34,346 bases of DNA. It comes from a virus. The notes below the pieces were generated by a model, which did not search any database, was not told the DNA's origin, and worked only from the letters and a program-made list of their open reading frames with translations. The stretch lies in IMG/VR virus record IMGVR_UViG_3300030339_000155, positions 1 through 34,346 of that record. One strand, given 5' to 3'. A program made the translations under genes and the position numbers. Positions 23,693-30,709 of the stretch are shown piece by piece. Position 1 is the stretch's first letter; each line of letters begins with the position of its first letter.

Positions 23693-24907
23693 TTAAATTG
23701 TTTCGATTTGTTGTTTCGCCCAAACTTTAAATGACTTGAATTTAGCTTGTATATCGGTACATACAGCCATTGCCTTTTGATCGGTAAAATGAAATGACAG
23801 TTCGCTTGAAAATGAATCTATGTATTTAACCAACTTTTCTTTGTCCGGTGCTTTTGCTGCATTATCTGCCAATACTTTATCGGCTGCAATTTTAGCCAAT
23901 TCCAAATCACGAGCCACTTTTGCGTCTGCTTCTAATTTTGCAGTTTTGGCTTTTTCTGCATTAATTGCATCGGTCATAATCTTTGCGTCTTTAGCTACCT
24001 GCATCTCGTATGCCACCTGTTTAGCCTCTTCTGCAATCATTTTAACCCTTGCATCTTCTGCCACTTTAGCTAATTCAATTTCAAGTTTGGCATCTGCATC
24101 GGCTTGTTGTTTAGCCAATAAATCTGCTTGTATTTTACGTTCGGCAGCTAATTCCAATTCTCGCTTTTCATTTTCGGCTTTCTGCCGTGCGATTTCTGCA
24201 TCCCGTTTATCCTGTTCAACTTTCAATAACCTTGCAGTTTCGGCACGTTCAAGTTCTAATGCTTTTTCAGCAGCTAATTTTTCGGCTTCCAATTTTTCGT
24301 TTAGCAGTTTGATTCGTAAGGTTTCAGCACGTTCGGTTTCGATAGCCAACAGTCTCGCATCCTCGATAGCTTTATCGGCAGCCTCCTTTTGAATTTTAGC
24401 CAATTCCATACCGGATATTAATGAGTCAAAATCATTTTCTGTCATATCGCCTAATGGATAGATTTGTGCATTATCACAAAATTCAGACAGTTTTAATAAC
24501 CTTGCCTCGTGTAATTCAGACTTAGCTTTCTTTGCTGCAATTTCGCGGGCTTTCTCAACATTAACAAAGGTTTCCTCTGCCAACTTACAAGATGCTGCGA
24601 TTAGGTTATAAGAAGCCTGTTCGAGATTACCTTTTAATAGATGAATTTTCTTACGGCTATCTTTCAAGTCCGATGCTCCGGTTCTAATCTTAACCGTTTT
24701 TAGCCGTAATTCACGGGCTATCGTTTCATCAATAGCTGTCGGTAGGTCATAGTTAATCTTGCTTGATTGCTCTTGAATCTCGGCAAGTTGGATTAAGTAT
24801 GGTAGGTAAGATTGTTTAATTTCTTCACCCTCTTGAATCTGTAACCCGCTTGATTTAATAACTTCTTCAAGTTCGGTCGGTTTAATAATTGCAATTTCGT
24901 TTGTCAT
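23693..24907 (-). CDS. Long coiled-coil protein of the recombination block
   Basis: A 404-residue protein. The N-terminal 150 residues (IIKPTELEEVIKSSGLQIQE...IDETIARELRLKTVKIRTG...) are conserved among Bacteroides-group phages and resemble DUF1351-type proteins often encoded beside recombinases. Residues about 170-345 are a continuous Ala/Glu/Lys-rich coiled coil (AEKLAAEKALELERAETARL). A small C-terminal domain ends in FKVWAKQQIETI. It could be the structural or annealing partner of the exonuclease. No catalytic motif was found. Confidence 0.75.
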   Translation of the reverse strand: MTNEIAIIKPTELEEVIKSSGLQIQEGEEIKQSYLPYLIQLAEIQEQSSKINYDLPTAIDETIARELRLKTVKIRTGASDLKDSRKKIHLLKGNLEQASYNLIAASCKLAEETFVNVEKAREIAAKKAKSELHEARLLKLSEFCDNAQIYPLGDMTENDFDSLISGMELAKIQKEAADKAIEDARLLAIETERAETLRIKLLNEKLEAEKLAAEKALELERAETARLLKVEQDKRDAEIARQKAENEKRELELAAERKIQADLLAKQQADADAKLEIELAKVAEDARVKMIAEEAKQVAYEMQVAKDAKIMTDAINAEKAKTAKLEADAKVARDLELAKIAADKVLADNAAKAPDKEKLVKYIDSFSSELSFHFTDQKAMAVCTDIQAKFKSFKVWAKQQIETI

Positions 24908-24910
24908 TGG

Positions 24911-25474
24911 TTATTTGATTTTATAGATTGATTTGAATTGGGAAAAGGTGATTTCGGGAATGTTGATTAAATCTTCATCGTTTATATCTTCCAAGTCACG
25001 CCATCCGATTGTATTTTCCGTAAATTCAAGAAGATCACATTCCGTGCATGTAACAGCGGTATCTCCGGCGAACCATTTAATTCCCTGTGCAAACAATGTT
25101 TCTTGTACTACTCTTGATTCTTCCGGCGTAACTCTGATTTTAAACGGCTCTAATTTTTTAACCGATTTAACCTTACCAACATATTTACCGGAAGAATCGC
25201 GTTTACGAGTTAATGCGGTGATTTGTTCTTTATAGCCAGATATTTCGCGATTAAGCTGTATAATATCAACTTCTGATTGTTTTAATGCATCGGTTAGTAA
25301 TTCAATTACTTTCAATTTCTTCAAATTACTAATCCGGTAATATCCTTTTACACATACAAAAAAGATAATGACAATCGGATAAAGTTCTTCTAATGACGTA
25401 TTACCGATTGACGATAAGTAAATTAACAGTGCGGTTTGAACCGCGATAATTGCGAAAATGATTTTTGTTTTCAT
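24911..25474 (-). CDS. Membrane protein with coiled coil and soluble C-terminal domain
   Basis: I chose the ATG at 25474 (MKTKIIFAIIAVQ), because the longer frame from 25513 would overlap the neighbouring gene and add a polar start. The product has 187 residues. Two membrane segments (IIFAIIAVQTALLIYLSS and YPIVIIFFVCVKGYY) are followed by a coiled coil (LKQSEVDIIQLNREISGYKEQI). The C-terminal domain (RVTPEESRVVQETLFAQGIKWFAG...IPEITFSQF) is of a type common in phage hypothetical proteins. Function unknown. Confidence 0.7.
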   Translation of the reverse strand: MKTKIIFAIIAVQTALLIYLSSIGNTSLEELYPIVIIFFVCVKGYYRISNLKKLKVIELLTDALKQSEVDIIQLNREISGYKEQITALTRKRDSSGKYVGKVKSVKKLEPFKIRVTPEESRVVQETLFAQGIKWFAGDTAVTCTECDLLEFTENTIGWRDLEDINDEDLINIPEITFSQFKSIYKIK

Positions 25475-25493
25475 TTGATTAATTGGTTTTAAT

Positions 25494-25976
25494 TTAATTG
25501 GATTGTTTTTCAAAAATTGTAATACCGAACACTTTAACTTTTACAAATTTGATTACCGAAACTAATTTTGCATCGCTATATAATTCAGAAGATTTTCGTA
25601 CAGTAACTTTTTTTACGACTTCTTCTACTACTGGCGTTGCTACGACGGGCATCGGCAAGTCAACCGTTTCTACACTTTTAATATTTATTGACGATTTCAC
25701 TCCGTCTTTAATTTCATCCATTGCTCTACGAACATCAATCCTGTCAAGTTTTTTAAAATCGTAATAATTTGGAACTCGCTTGCTACCCTTCATTTTGAAA
25801 AACCCATCAACTTTTAGCTGGGTAATTATTGCCGTATATGGATATTCAAATCCTCTGCTGGTTATGTGTTTGCGGAGAGGCACATTACCATGTTGCTTTC
25901 TCGCTAACTCTTCAATCTCTGTGAATAATAAAATCGTGTTGTTGATAATTTCAATGTCATTTTGTCTTACATTCAT
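25494..25976 (-). CDS. Possible winged-helix protein
   Basis: A 160-residue protein. The N-terminal 75 residues (LFTEIEELARKQHGNVPLRK...TAIITQLKVDGFFKMKGSKRVPNY) have the helix-helix-beta layout of a winged helix. A linker rich in Val/Pro and a C-terminal block (LVSVIKFVKVKVFGITIFEK) follow. May bind DNA; no family recognised. Confidence 0.6.
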   Translation of the reverse strand: MNVRQNDIEIINNTILLFTEIEELARKQHGNVPLRKHITSRGFEYPYTAIITQLKVDGFFKMKGSKRVPNYYDFKKLDRIDVRRAMDEIKDGVKSSINIKSVETVDLPMPVVATPVVEEVVKKVTVRKSSELYSDAKLVSVIKFVKVKVFGITIFEKQSN

Positions 25977-25997
25977 TTTGTTTAGTTTTTAATTATT

Positions 25998-26042
25998 GAT
26001 TTTAGATAATTTGATTTTAGATAATTTAATTTAGATAATCTG
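25998..26042. repeat. Short tandem repeat, period 15
   Basis: GATTTTAGATAATTT occurs twice back to back (25998-26012, 26013-26027), followed by a diverged third copy (AATTTAGATAATCTG, 26028-26042). The first two copies are noncoding; the third overlaps the end of the 32-residue gene. Confidence 0.75.
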
Positions 26043-26124
26043 ATAGTCCGATCCACCAATCGGAAAATGAATCTTCTATTTCTACCGGATCGGGTGGATT
26101 GTCTCGGTCGTAGTTGCTGTCCAT
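26026..26124 (-). CDS. 32-residue acidic protein
   Basis: MDSNYDRDNPPDPVEIEDSF then SDWWIGLSDYLN. The start shares one base with the stop of the upstream gene (TAATG at 26124), as with many pairs in this operon, which favours a real gene. It is very acidic, with two Trp near the end. Function unknown. Confidence 0.5.
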   Translation of the reverse strand: MDSNYDRDNPPDPVEIEDSFSDWWIGLSDYLN

Positions 26125-26363
26125 TATAATAGTTCTTGTCTAAGAATTTCGTCTGCCATCCGATAACTCCAATAAGCAACAAAATCAGTTTTTGAAACTC
26201 CTGACTCTCTTTGATTTTTCATAAATGATTCGCTTTGAATTATTCCTTGCATTGCCATACACGCAGCATAAAATCGTTTTGACACGCCATTTTCCATTTT
26301 AAACCCATCTCTTGCATAATCCATAGGAAATGCGTTATCCTGTCCTAATTTTTCGTCTTTCAT
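26124..26363 (-). CDS. Small conserved phage protein
   Basis: A 79-residue protein (GQDNAFPMDYARDGFKMENGVSKRFYAACMAMQGIIQ...TDFVAYWSYRMADEILRQ). The pattern AFP...G(V/M)(S/T)xRxYxAxxAMQG is a recurrent hypothetical of Gram-negative phages. The start overlaps the upstream stop by ATGA. Function unknown. Confidence 0.72.
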   Translation of the reverse strand: MKDEKLGQDNAFPMDYARDGFKMENGVSKRFYAACMAMQGIIQSESFMKNQRESGVSKTDFVAYWSYRMADEILRQELL

Positions 26364-26599
26364 ATCAACAAATATATTGCGTCCATACTACTTGACTTTC
26401 CTTTGATAAGTATTCCACCTGTTGTAAAGCCGATACGGGGCATTCTTGACCCATTTTGATAACTGCATTGATAATCTGCCGTTAGCTTGTCATTAAGAGC
26501 GTCATGCCCTTTAATAGCGGTTAATACTTCACGTCCTGTCTTGGTGAATGATTGCTTGCCTATGAATACTCGGCAATTGAATAGTTTTTTGTGTGTCAT
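26360..26599 (-). CDS. Small protein of unknown function
   Basis: Start chosen at 26599 (MTHKKLFNCRVFIGKQSFTK), because it lies just after the upstream stop at 26604; the longer frame to 26656 would overlap that gene. The product has 79 residues, is basic, and contains TGREVLTAIKGHDALNDKLTADYQ. Not recognised. Confidence 0.6.
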   Translation of the reverse strand: MTHKKLFNCRVFIGKQSFTKTGREVLTAIKGHDALNDKLTADYQCSYQNGSRMPRIGFTTGGILIKGKSSSMDAIYLLI

Positions 26600-26603
26600 T
26601 TGG

Positions 26604-26810
26604 TTAGTCGATGTATTTGAAGATTCCGTTTTTATTATCAGTTCTGTCAAAATCATTACACTTAATTTGATCGCATTCCTTTTGTGATAAGTGTTTAAAA
26701 ATGCAGTTCGTATCGCACTCTACTGGTTCTTCCTGTTCGATAAATTGAAATTTTTTACCATCGACACTTCCGTTCGATTCATCTGTAAATACTAAAGTTT
26801 CTAAGTTCAT
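26604..26810 (-). CDS. Small Cys-motif phage protein
   Basis: A 68-residue protein with CDTNC and CDQIKC clusters and the ending NDFDRTDNKNGIFKYID. This matches the CxxC...C....C...DR.D.(K/N).(I/V)FK pattern of a widespread small phage protein family that probably binds a metal. Function unknown. Confidence 0.68.
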   Translation of the reverse strand: MNLETLVFTDESNGSVDGKKFQFIEQEEPVECDTNCIFKHLSQKECDQIKCNDFDRTDNKNGIFKYID

Positions 26811-26818
26811 TTTATTAT

Positions 26819-27139
26819 TTATTTAAAGATTAGTGCTATTCCTACTGTTATGATACTTCCGGCTATTAATCCACCGATTACTTTTAATGTACTTCTACCA
26901 CTTTCGTCTGCCATAAATTCGATTAACTTTACTTCTAATTTATTGCGTAGGTTGGTAAGGGCAGTTAGGATTGGTTCGCGCAATTCGGATTTGTCTACTA
27001 TATAAATGTTGGTTTCGTATATCCAGCCGAATATCTTTGTGTCGAATTGAACTATACATTGATCGCAACCTAATTCGTTAATTGTTCCAGTCATTAATCC
27101 ACTTACAAGTCTAACTCTGCTATTGATTGCTATTTCCAT
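26819..27139 (-). CDS. Small protein with C-terminal membrane anchor
   Basis: A 106-residue protein. The N-terminal part (INSRVRLVSGLMTGTINELGCDQCIVQFDTK) is beta-rich and SH3-like. The C-terminus (VIGGLIAGSIITVGIALIF) is one membrane segment with Lys as the last residue. Tail-anchored protein of unknown role. Confidence 0.65.
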   Translation of the reverse strand: MEIAINSRVRLVSGLMTGTINELGCDQCIVQFDTKIFGWIYETNIYIVDKSELREPILTALTNLRNKLEVKLIEFMADESGRSTLKVIGGLIAGSIITVGIALIFK

Positions 27140-27237
27140 AACTTATTTTTAAATTGTCTGATTACGAGAATTATAAACATTGTGATTAGAAAGATTGACC
27201 AGAGTATGAATGGTAGGTAATTTGTTGATTCGTCCAT
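27130..27237 (-). CDS. 35-residue single-pass membrane peptide
   Basis: MDESTNYLPFILWSIFLITM then FIILVIRQFKNKLWK. One hydrophobic segment (about 9-26) and a basic C-terminal end. It overlaps the next gene's start by 10 bases. The ordered topology (acidic outside, basic inside) supports a genuine small membrane protein. Confidence 0.55.
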   Translation of the reverse strand: MDESTNYLPFILWSIFLITMFIILVIRQFKNKLWK

Positions 27238-27238
27238 T

Positions 27239-27415
27239 TTATTTTAGATTTAGTTGATTTATTAATTCGTTACAAAATTTAACTCCTTCGATATTTCCTT
27301 GTTTTTCCATTCGATCTTTGTCGAACTTGGCTCGTATGGTTGATTCTAATTTGTCTGTTTCTGACAAGGGGGTGTTGGTTAATACGAGGTGCATTAGGGA
27401 ATTGGTGTAGGTCAT
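27239..27415 (-). CDS. 58-residue protein of unknown function
   Basis: MTYTNSLMHLVLTNTPLSET continuing DKLESTIRAKFDKDRMEKQGNIEG and ending INQLNLK. The start overlaps the stop of the upstream gene (27412-27415, ATGA). Probably helical. Not recognised. Confidence 0.6.
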   Translation of the reverse strand: MTYTNSLMHLVLTNTPLSETDKLESTIRAKFDKDRMEKQGNIEGVKFCNELINQLNLK

Positions 27416-27606
27416 GGCTTCTTTTTATTTAAGTTGTTAGCCCATGCTTCAATTTTTGCGTACGCTTCGGCTTTATCAATCATTCTCTTTGATGGCTTCC
27501 TGACACGAATGGGGGCGTTAATTTCGATTGCGAGTTCTGCGGCAATACATTCCAACCTTTTGGTAATTTCGAGCAGTCTAAGAGCCTTTAATGATTTATC
27601 TTCCAT
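27412..27606 (-). CDS. 64-residue helical protein
   Basis: MEDKSLKALRLLEITKRLEC continuing IAAELAIEINAPIRVRKPSKRMIDKAEAYAKI. Mostly helical and basic. The start shares a base with the stop of the upstream gene (TAATG at 27606). Function unknown. Confidence 0.62.
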   Translation of the reverse strand: MEDKSLKALRLLEITKRLECIAAELAIEINAPIRVRKPSKRMIDKAEAYAKIEAWANNLNKKKP

Positions 27607-27812
27607 TATACCGTACGTGTTATGGAAAATGTAGACTCGGAGTTCTTTTTCAATGCAAATCTTTTTGTTCCCACATTCTTAAATCTGGTGATTGTGGATT
27701 CGATTGATGCTCGTTGAAAATTAGGTGCAATAATAAATTTTTCTACTTCAAGTGAATTTAAACTTTCGGTAGGCGTTTTGATAGGATTAATGTTTGTTAA
27801 ATCTTCATTCAT
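27606..27812 (-). CDS. First gene of the leftward early operon, unknown function
   Basis: A 68-residue protein (MNEDLTNINPIKTPTESLNS...EKFIIAPNFQRASIESTITRF...). As the first gene after the early promoter and operator region it could be a regulator such as a Cro or antirepressor analogue, but no HTH is evident. The leader between promoter and start is about 80 bases. Confidence 0.6.
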   Translation of the reverse strand: MNEDLTNINPIKTPTESLNSLEVEKFIIAPNFQRASIESTITRFKNVGTKRFALKKNSESTFSITRTV

Positions 27813-27895
27813 TTGTCTTGGTCTTTAAAGTTGAATATTTAGTTTTGTAACTTATTTTGTTAGTGAGATAGTGTGTTATATTTTGTTTCTCGGTT

Positions 27896-27929
27896 CAAAG
27901 ATACTCCAAAAGGCGTAGACTATACCAAA
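27896..27929 (-). promoter_or_regulatory. Early leftward promoter
   Basis: On the minus strand TATCTTTG (27896-27903) exactly matches the -7 consensus TANNTTTG. TTTG (27926-27929) lies 22 bases upstream as the -33 element. The two direct repeats of the operator overlap this promoter. It would drive the 9-kb early operon down to 18558. Confidence 0.65.
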
Positions 27930-27937
27930 AGACGTAG
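27906..27937. promoter_or_regulatory. Two direct-repeat operators over the early promoter
   Basis: CCAAAAGGCGTAG (27906-27918) and CCAAAAGACGTAG (27925-27937) differ at one base and are spaced 19 bases apart. One copy lies between the -7 and -33 boxes; the other covers the -33 box. This is the expected place for repressor binding. Confidence 0.6.
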
Positions 27938-27953
27938 TTATTTATACTTACTT

Positions 27954-27983
27954 AGCTATTGTTAATGTTTGGTAACAATTGCT
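27954..27983. promoter_or_regulatory. Palindromic operator candidate upstream of the repressor gene
   Basis: AGCTATTGTTA (27954-27964) and TAACAATTGCT (27973-27983) are inverted copies with one mismatch, separated by 8 bases. The site lies between the early promoter and the repressor gene and could be a second binding site for the repressor or another regulator. Confidence 0.5.
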
Positions 27984-28067
27984 AAAGTCTAAACAATTAC
28001 TAATCAATGTTTGTTATACTATTTTAATTATGAAACAATTTATACTAAATTCATTAATTTAAACAGC

Positions 28068-28469
28068 ATGGAATCTATTCAGTACGAAATTCAGGACAGG
28101 ATCAAGGAGGTTATGGCGGTATTTTACAAGGGTAACGGAAGTGAATTTTGCCGAGACAATGATTTATCGCAAGGTTCGATGGCAAATGTGGTCGCCGGAA
28201 GGAGAAGTAACCCGTCGTTTGAAACGGTTAAAAAAATATTATCCAATGAGGAAAATAGAATCTCGGCTGATTGGTTAATATTAGGAATAGGAGAAATGCA
28301 AAGAGGCAGTGTAGTTTCAGAGGATGTAAATGAACTCAGAAAAAAACTACTTGCAAAAATGGAGGAGCTTGATAATATAAGGACAGAACTTTTTGAGCTT
28401 AAAATGGAGTTGTTGGGTGATGTTCATAATAAACCAGACGAGGATAATATCAGGAAAGATGCAGTATAA
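28068..28469 (+). CDS. Phage repressor, HTH protein without a protease domain
   Basis: Start chosen at ATG 28068 (MESIQYEIQDRIKEVMAVFY), not the upstream TTG frame. The 133-residue protein has an XRE/CI-like HTH at about residues 24-58 (SEFCRDNDLSQGSMANVVAG then RRSNPSFETVKKIL), followed by ISADWLILGIGEM, typical of Bacteroidetes phage repressors. Residues 88-116 form a leucine-zipper-like coiled coil (LRKKLLAKMEELDNIRTELF) for dimerisation. There is no LexA/S24 autopeptidase domain, so SOS cleavage is unlikely. It lies divergent from the early operon. Confidence 0.82.
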   Translation: MESIQYEIQDRIKEVMAVFYKGNGSEFCRDNDLSQGSMANVVAGRRSNPSFETVKKILSNEENRISADWLILGIGEMQRGSVVSEDVNELRKKLLAKMEELDNIRTELFELKMELLGDVHNKPDEDNIRKDAV

Positions 28470-28480
28470 TTTATGCTAAA

Positions 28481-28496
28481 TATTTTTATAAAAATA
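28481..28496. promoter_or_regulatory. 16-base AT palindrome after the repressor gene
   Basis: TATTTTTATAAAAATA is a perfect palindrome 12 bases after the repressor stop. It may be a weak terminator or a protein binding site. Confidence 0.35.
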
Positions 28497-28555
28497 CGTA
28501 ATGTTATATGTAGTTAAATTCGTAAATTAAATATTTTTTTCTAAAAAGATGTCTT

Positions 28556-28563
28556 TATATTTG
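28556..28563 (+). promoter_or_regulatory. Possible promoter of the 28592 gene
   Basis: TATATTTG matches the -7 consensus TANNTTTG and lies 28 bases ahead of the start codon. No clear -33 element is seen. Confidence 0.45.
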
Positions 28564-28591
28564 TGGACACTAATTAATAATTAAAACCACA

Positions 28592-28831
28592 ATGAAAGAT
28601 ATATTAATTGAAAAAATGGAGGAAATAGAACTGCTCAAAGCAGAGAACTATAAATTAAGACTCGAACAGAAACAACAGGCTGTTATGTCGTCTACTTGTG
28701 AGGGGGTGTGTAGGTCGTGTTTAAATGGATTAATTTGTATGATTGGGAAGTACAATAACAAAAGAGTGCTTAAACCGACTGTCGTATGTATGACAATTGA
28801 GGTTGTAGATAGGGTTTTAGGGTTGGGATAG
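28592..28831 (+). CDS. Small coiled-coil protein with Cys cluster
   Basis: A 79-residue protein. The N-terminal third is a coiled coil (MKDILIEKMEEIELLKAENY). A Cys cluster follows (C36, C40, C43, and C49 in CEGVCRSCLNGLIC). It lies between repressor and integrase with its own possible promoter. An excisionase or regulator role is possible but no HTH is visible. Confidence 0.6.
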   Translation: MKDILIEKMEEIELLKAENYKLRLEQKQQAVMSSTCEGVCRSCLNGLICMIGKYNNKRVLKPTVVCMTIEVVDRVLGLG

Positions 28832-28861
28832 AATGATTGATAGGAAATTACAACAGAAAAA

Positions 28862-29046
28862 AGTACATAAAACAGTTCATAAATAGTACCTTTTTAGACA
28901 ATAAATACAAAAATTAACTACTGATTATCAATAAGTTATATTTTATATTTAACAATGCGTGGAATCTCTCACTTTCCGCTTTAGATTATAACTAATTGAT
29001 TTTCATATATGTTTTTAAAAAAGGTCATAAAATAGTACATAAAACA
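28862..29046. repeat. CATAAA-centred repeats upstream of the integrase gene
   Basis: AGTACATAAAACA occurs at 28862-28874 and again at 29034-29046, right before the integrase start. Related units TTCATAAATAGTAC (28876-28889) and GTCATAAAATAGTAC (29024-29038) lie beside them. AAAAAGTAC...GTACCTTTTT also forms an imperfect inverted repeat around the left pair. They could be integrase arm sites or operators. Confidence 0.5.
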
Positions 29047-29048
29047 TT

Positions 29049-30179
29049 ATGGAAGATCAAAAATACACTATTCCTAAGCTGTGTAGCTTTTCCGGCGATT
29101 TAAGTAAGAGTTGGTACGTTTATTTCGTTTTTACGGAAGATGGGGTGTCTAAACAATTTAGACTCAAAAAGGGTATAAACTATTTGAGGACTAAAAAGGA
29201 TCGGGAACGAGCCGCAAGCACTCTAATCGCATTTACCTTAGATAGATTAAAAACGGGATGGAGACCATATCCAGATGATACTAATTGCAAAAATACCAAC
29301 GTAACCATTACGGATGCTTTTGATAGTATGCTGTTGTTAAAAAAGGCATATATAACAGTCCGGTCTTACAAGACGTATTTTGAGCAAACGAGACTATTTA
29401 AAAAATGGTTGGTTCTACGCAAATTCGATAAGGTATACGTACACAATTTTACGACAGTACAAGTCAGGATGTATTTCGACTGGCTTTTGCTGGATAAAAA
29501 GTATTGTGGAAAAACTTGTAATAATCATCGAGCTTGTTTGAGAGCGTTTTTCAACGCGTTTTTGGAAAGGGAAATAATATCCACTACCCCAATGAAAGGT
29601 ATCAAACAATTCAAACAAGAGACCGGAAAGGCAACTATATATTCAGCAGAAGAACAGGATAGGATAGAAAAATATCTTATAGAAAACAATAAGGACTTTT
29701 TCTATGTAACGAGGTTTATTAAATATGCATTTCTTCGTAGGTCTGAATTATCTGGACTAAAGATTAAACATATAAATTGGGCTGGAAAGACTATAACCGT
29801 TCCGTCAGACAGTGCTAAATCTCGCACACAAGATTCAGTAACCATTCCTAAAACATTAGAAAATTATATTTTAGAGATGGGTATTTTAGATAAAGACCCA
29901 GAGTTATACGTTTTTGGTAAACATTATATTCCATCCTATACCAGATTAAACAGAGAGGATGATTTTACTAAATATCAACAGGAGGTAAATAAATTACTAA
30001 AAGTAAATCCAAATTGTAGTTTTTATAGTTACAAATCAACCGGAGTCTGTGAACTTTATGAACTTACACATGATCCATATACCGTGATGCGTCAGTGCCG
30101 TCATAGCGACATAAAAACGACACTAATTTATTTGCGTAGCCTCGGAATGGGTGTTAACGAGGAAGTCCGGGCATGGTAG
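29049..30179 (+). CDS. int: Tyrosine recombinase (phage integrase)
   Basis: Site-specific integrase of 376 residues. A SAM-like core-binding domain spans about 85-185 (VTITDAFDSMLLLKKAYITV... and NNHRACLRAFFNAFLEREII). The catalytic domain follows: Arg230 in FLRRSEL, Lys257 in AKSRT, His352 in CRHS, and nucleophile Tyr361 in TTLIY. The usual HxxR box is YSYK here (Y326, K329), a variant also seen in other Bacteroidetes integrases. It ends one base before a convergent HNH gene. Repeats upstream may be its arm sites. Confidence 0.92.
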   Translation: MEDQKYTIPKLCSFSGDLSKSWYVYFVFTEDGVSKQFRLKKGINYLRTKKDRERAASTLIAFTLDRLKTGWRPYPDDTNCKNTNVTITDAFDSMLLLKKAYITVRSYKTYFEQTRLFKKWLVLRKFDKVYVHNFTTVQVRMYFDWLLLDKKYCGKTCNNHRACLRAFFNAFLEREIISTTPMKGIKQFKQETGKATIYSAEEQDRIEKYLIENNKDFFYVTRFIKYAFLRRSELSGLKIKHINWAGKTITVPSDSAKSRTQDSVTIPKTLENYILEMGILDKDPELYVFGKHYIPSYTRLNREDDFTKYQQEVNKLLKVNPNCSFYSYKSTGVCELYELTHDPYTVMRQCRHSDIKTTLIYLRSLGMGVNEEVRAW

Positions 30180-30180
30180 G

Positions 30181-30669
30181 TCAATTTTGATTTGGGAGAT
30201 TTAAACAAGCAAACTCACCGAAGATGTCACTAGCAAAAGAATCATATCTTTTTGCTGCGTCAATCTCGTTGGCGAACGTACCCAGAGATATAGGTCTTTT
30301 ATTTACGGTTATTCTAGCTCTAAATTTACCAGTCCCCGTGCTAGCAAATACGCCTTTATATATTGAACTATGCTTTATTGGCAATTTATTCGTACTATTT
30401 TGAGATCGCGTACACTGTCTAATGTTTTCTCTCGTGTTATTTAGTCCGTTCATATCTCTATGATCTACATCTATTTTAGGATTTGTAACTCCTAAAATAT
30501 ATCTATGCATGGATACATTTTTATGTTTTCCACCTACAGTTATACCAGTCCTAGCATAAAAATTTCCCCCGTTATTTCTGAATGCGTACCATTTTGTTTT
30601 ATTCAGTTCTTCAAATAAATCATCATCGACCATTGCCGACATACCCTGCGTTAGCTTTATTAATTTCAT
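30181..30669 (-). CDS. HNH-AP2 homing endonuclease next to the integrase
   Basis: A 162-residue endonuclease of a second subtype. The N-terminus (MKLIKLTQGMSAMVDDDLFEELNKTKWYAF) replaces NUMOD4. The HNH core has H55 (VSMHRYILG), VDHRDMN (68-74) and LNNTRENIRQCT. AP2 is at 103-145 (IYKGVFASTGTGKFRARITV...IDAAKRYD). It is convergent with the integrase gene with one base between their stops, so it appears to have inserted at the end of the integrase. Confidence 0.9.
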   Translation of the reverse strand: MKLIKLTQGMSAMVDDDLFEELNKTKWYAFRNNGGNFYARTGITVGGKHKNVSMHRYILGVTNPKIDVDHRDMNGLNNTRENIRQCTRSQNSTNKLPIKHSSIYKGVFASTGTGKFRARITVNKRPISLGTFANEIDAAKRYDSFASDIFGEFACLNLPNQN

Positions 30670-30689
30670 ATTCCTATATTTATTTCGTC

Positions 30690-30702
30690 TGCCATATTGG
30701 CA
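30690..30702. promoter_or_regulatory. 13-base palindrome upstream of the HNH gene
   Basis: TGCCATATTGGCA is a perfect odd palindrome 20 bases upstream of the HNH start, in the 40-base gap to the next gene. Possibly an operator or mRNA hairpin. Confidence 0.3.
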
Positions 30703-30709
30703 TAGTTAA

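Noticed and set aside
23820-24392. 190-codon plus-strand open frame
   Set aside because: It is the reverse of the Ala/Glu/Lys-rich coiled-coil gene; low-complexity Ser/Ala product with no start context.
25982-26182. 66-codon minus-strand frame ending in LKSNYLKS repeats
   Set aside because: The repeat residues come from the 15-base tandem repeat, and the 32-codon frame coupled by TAATG fits better.
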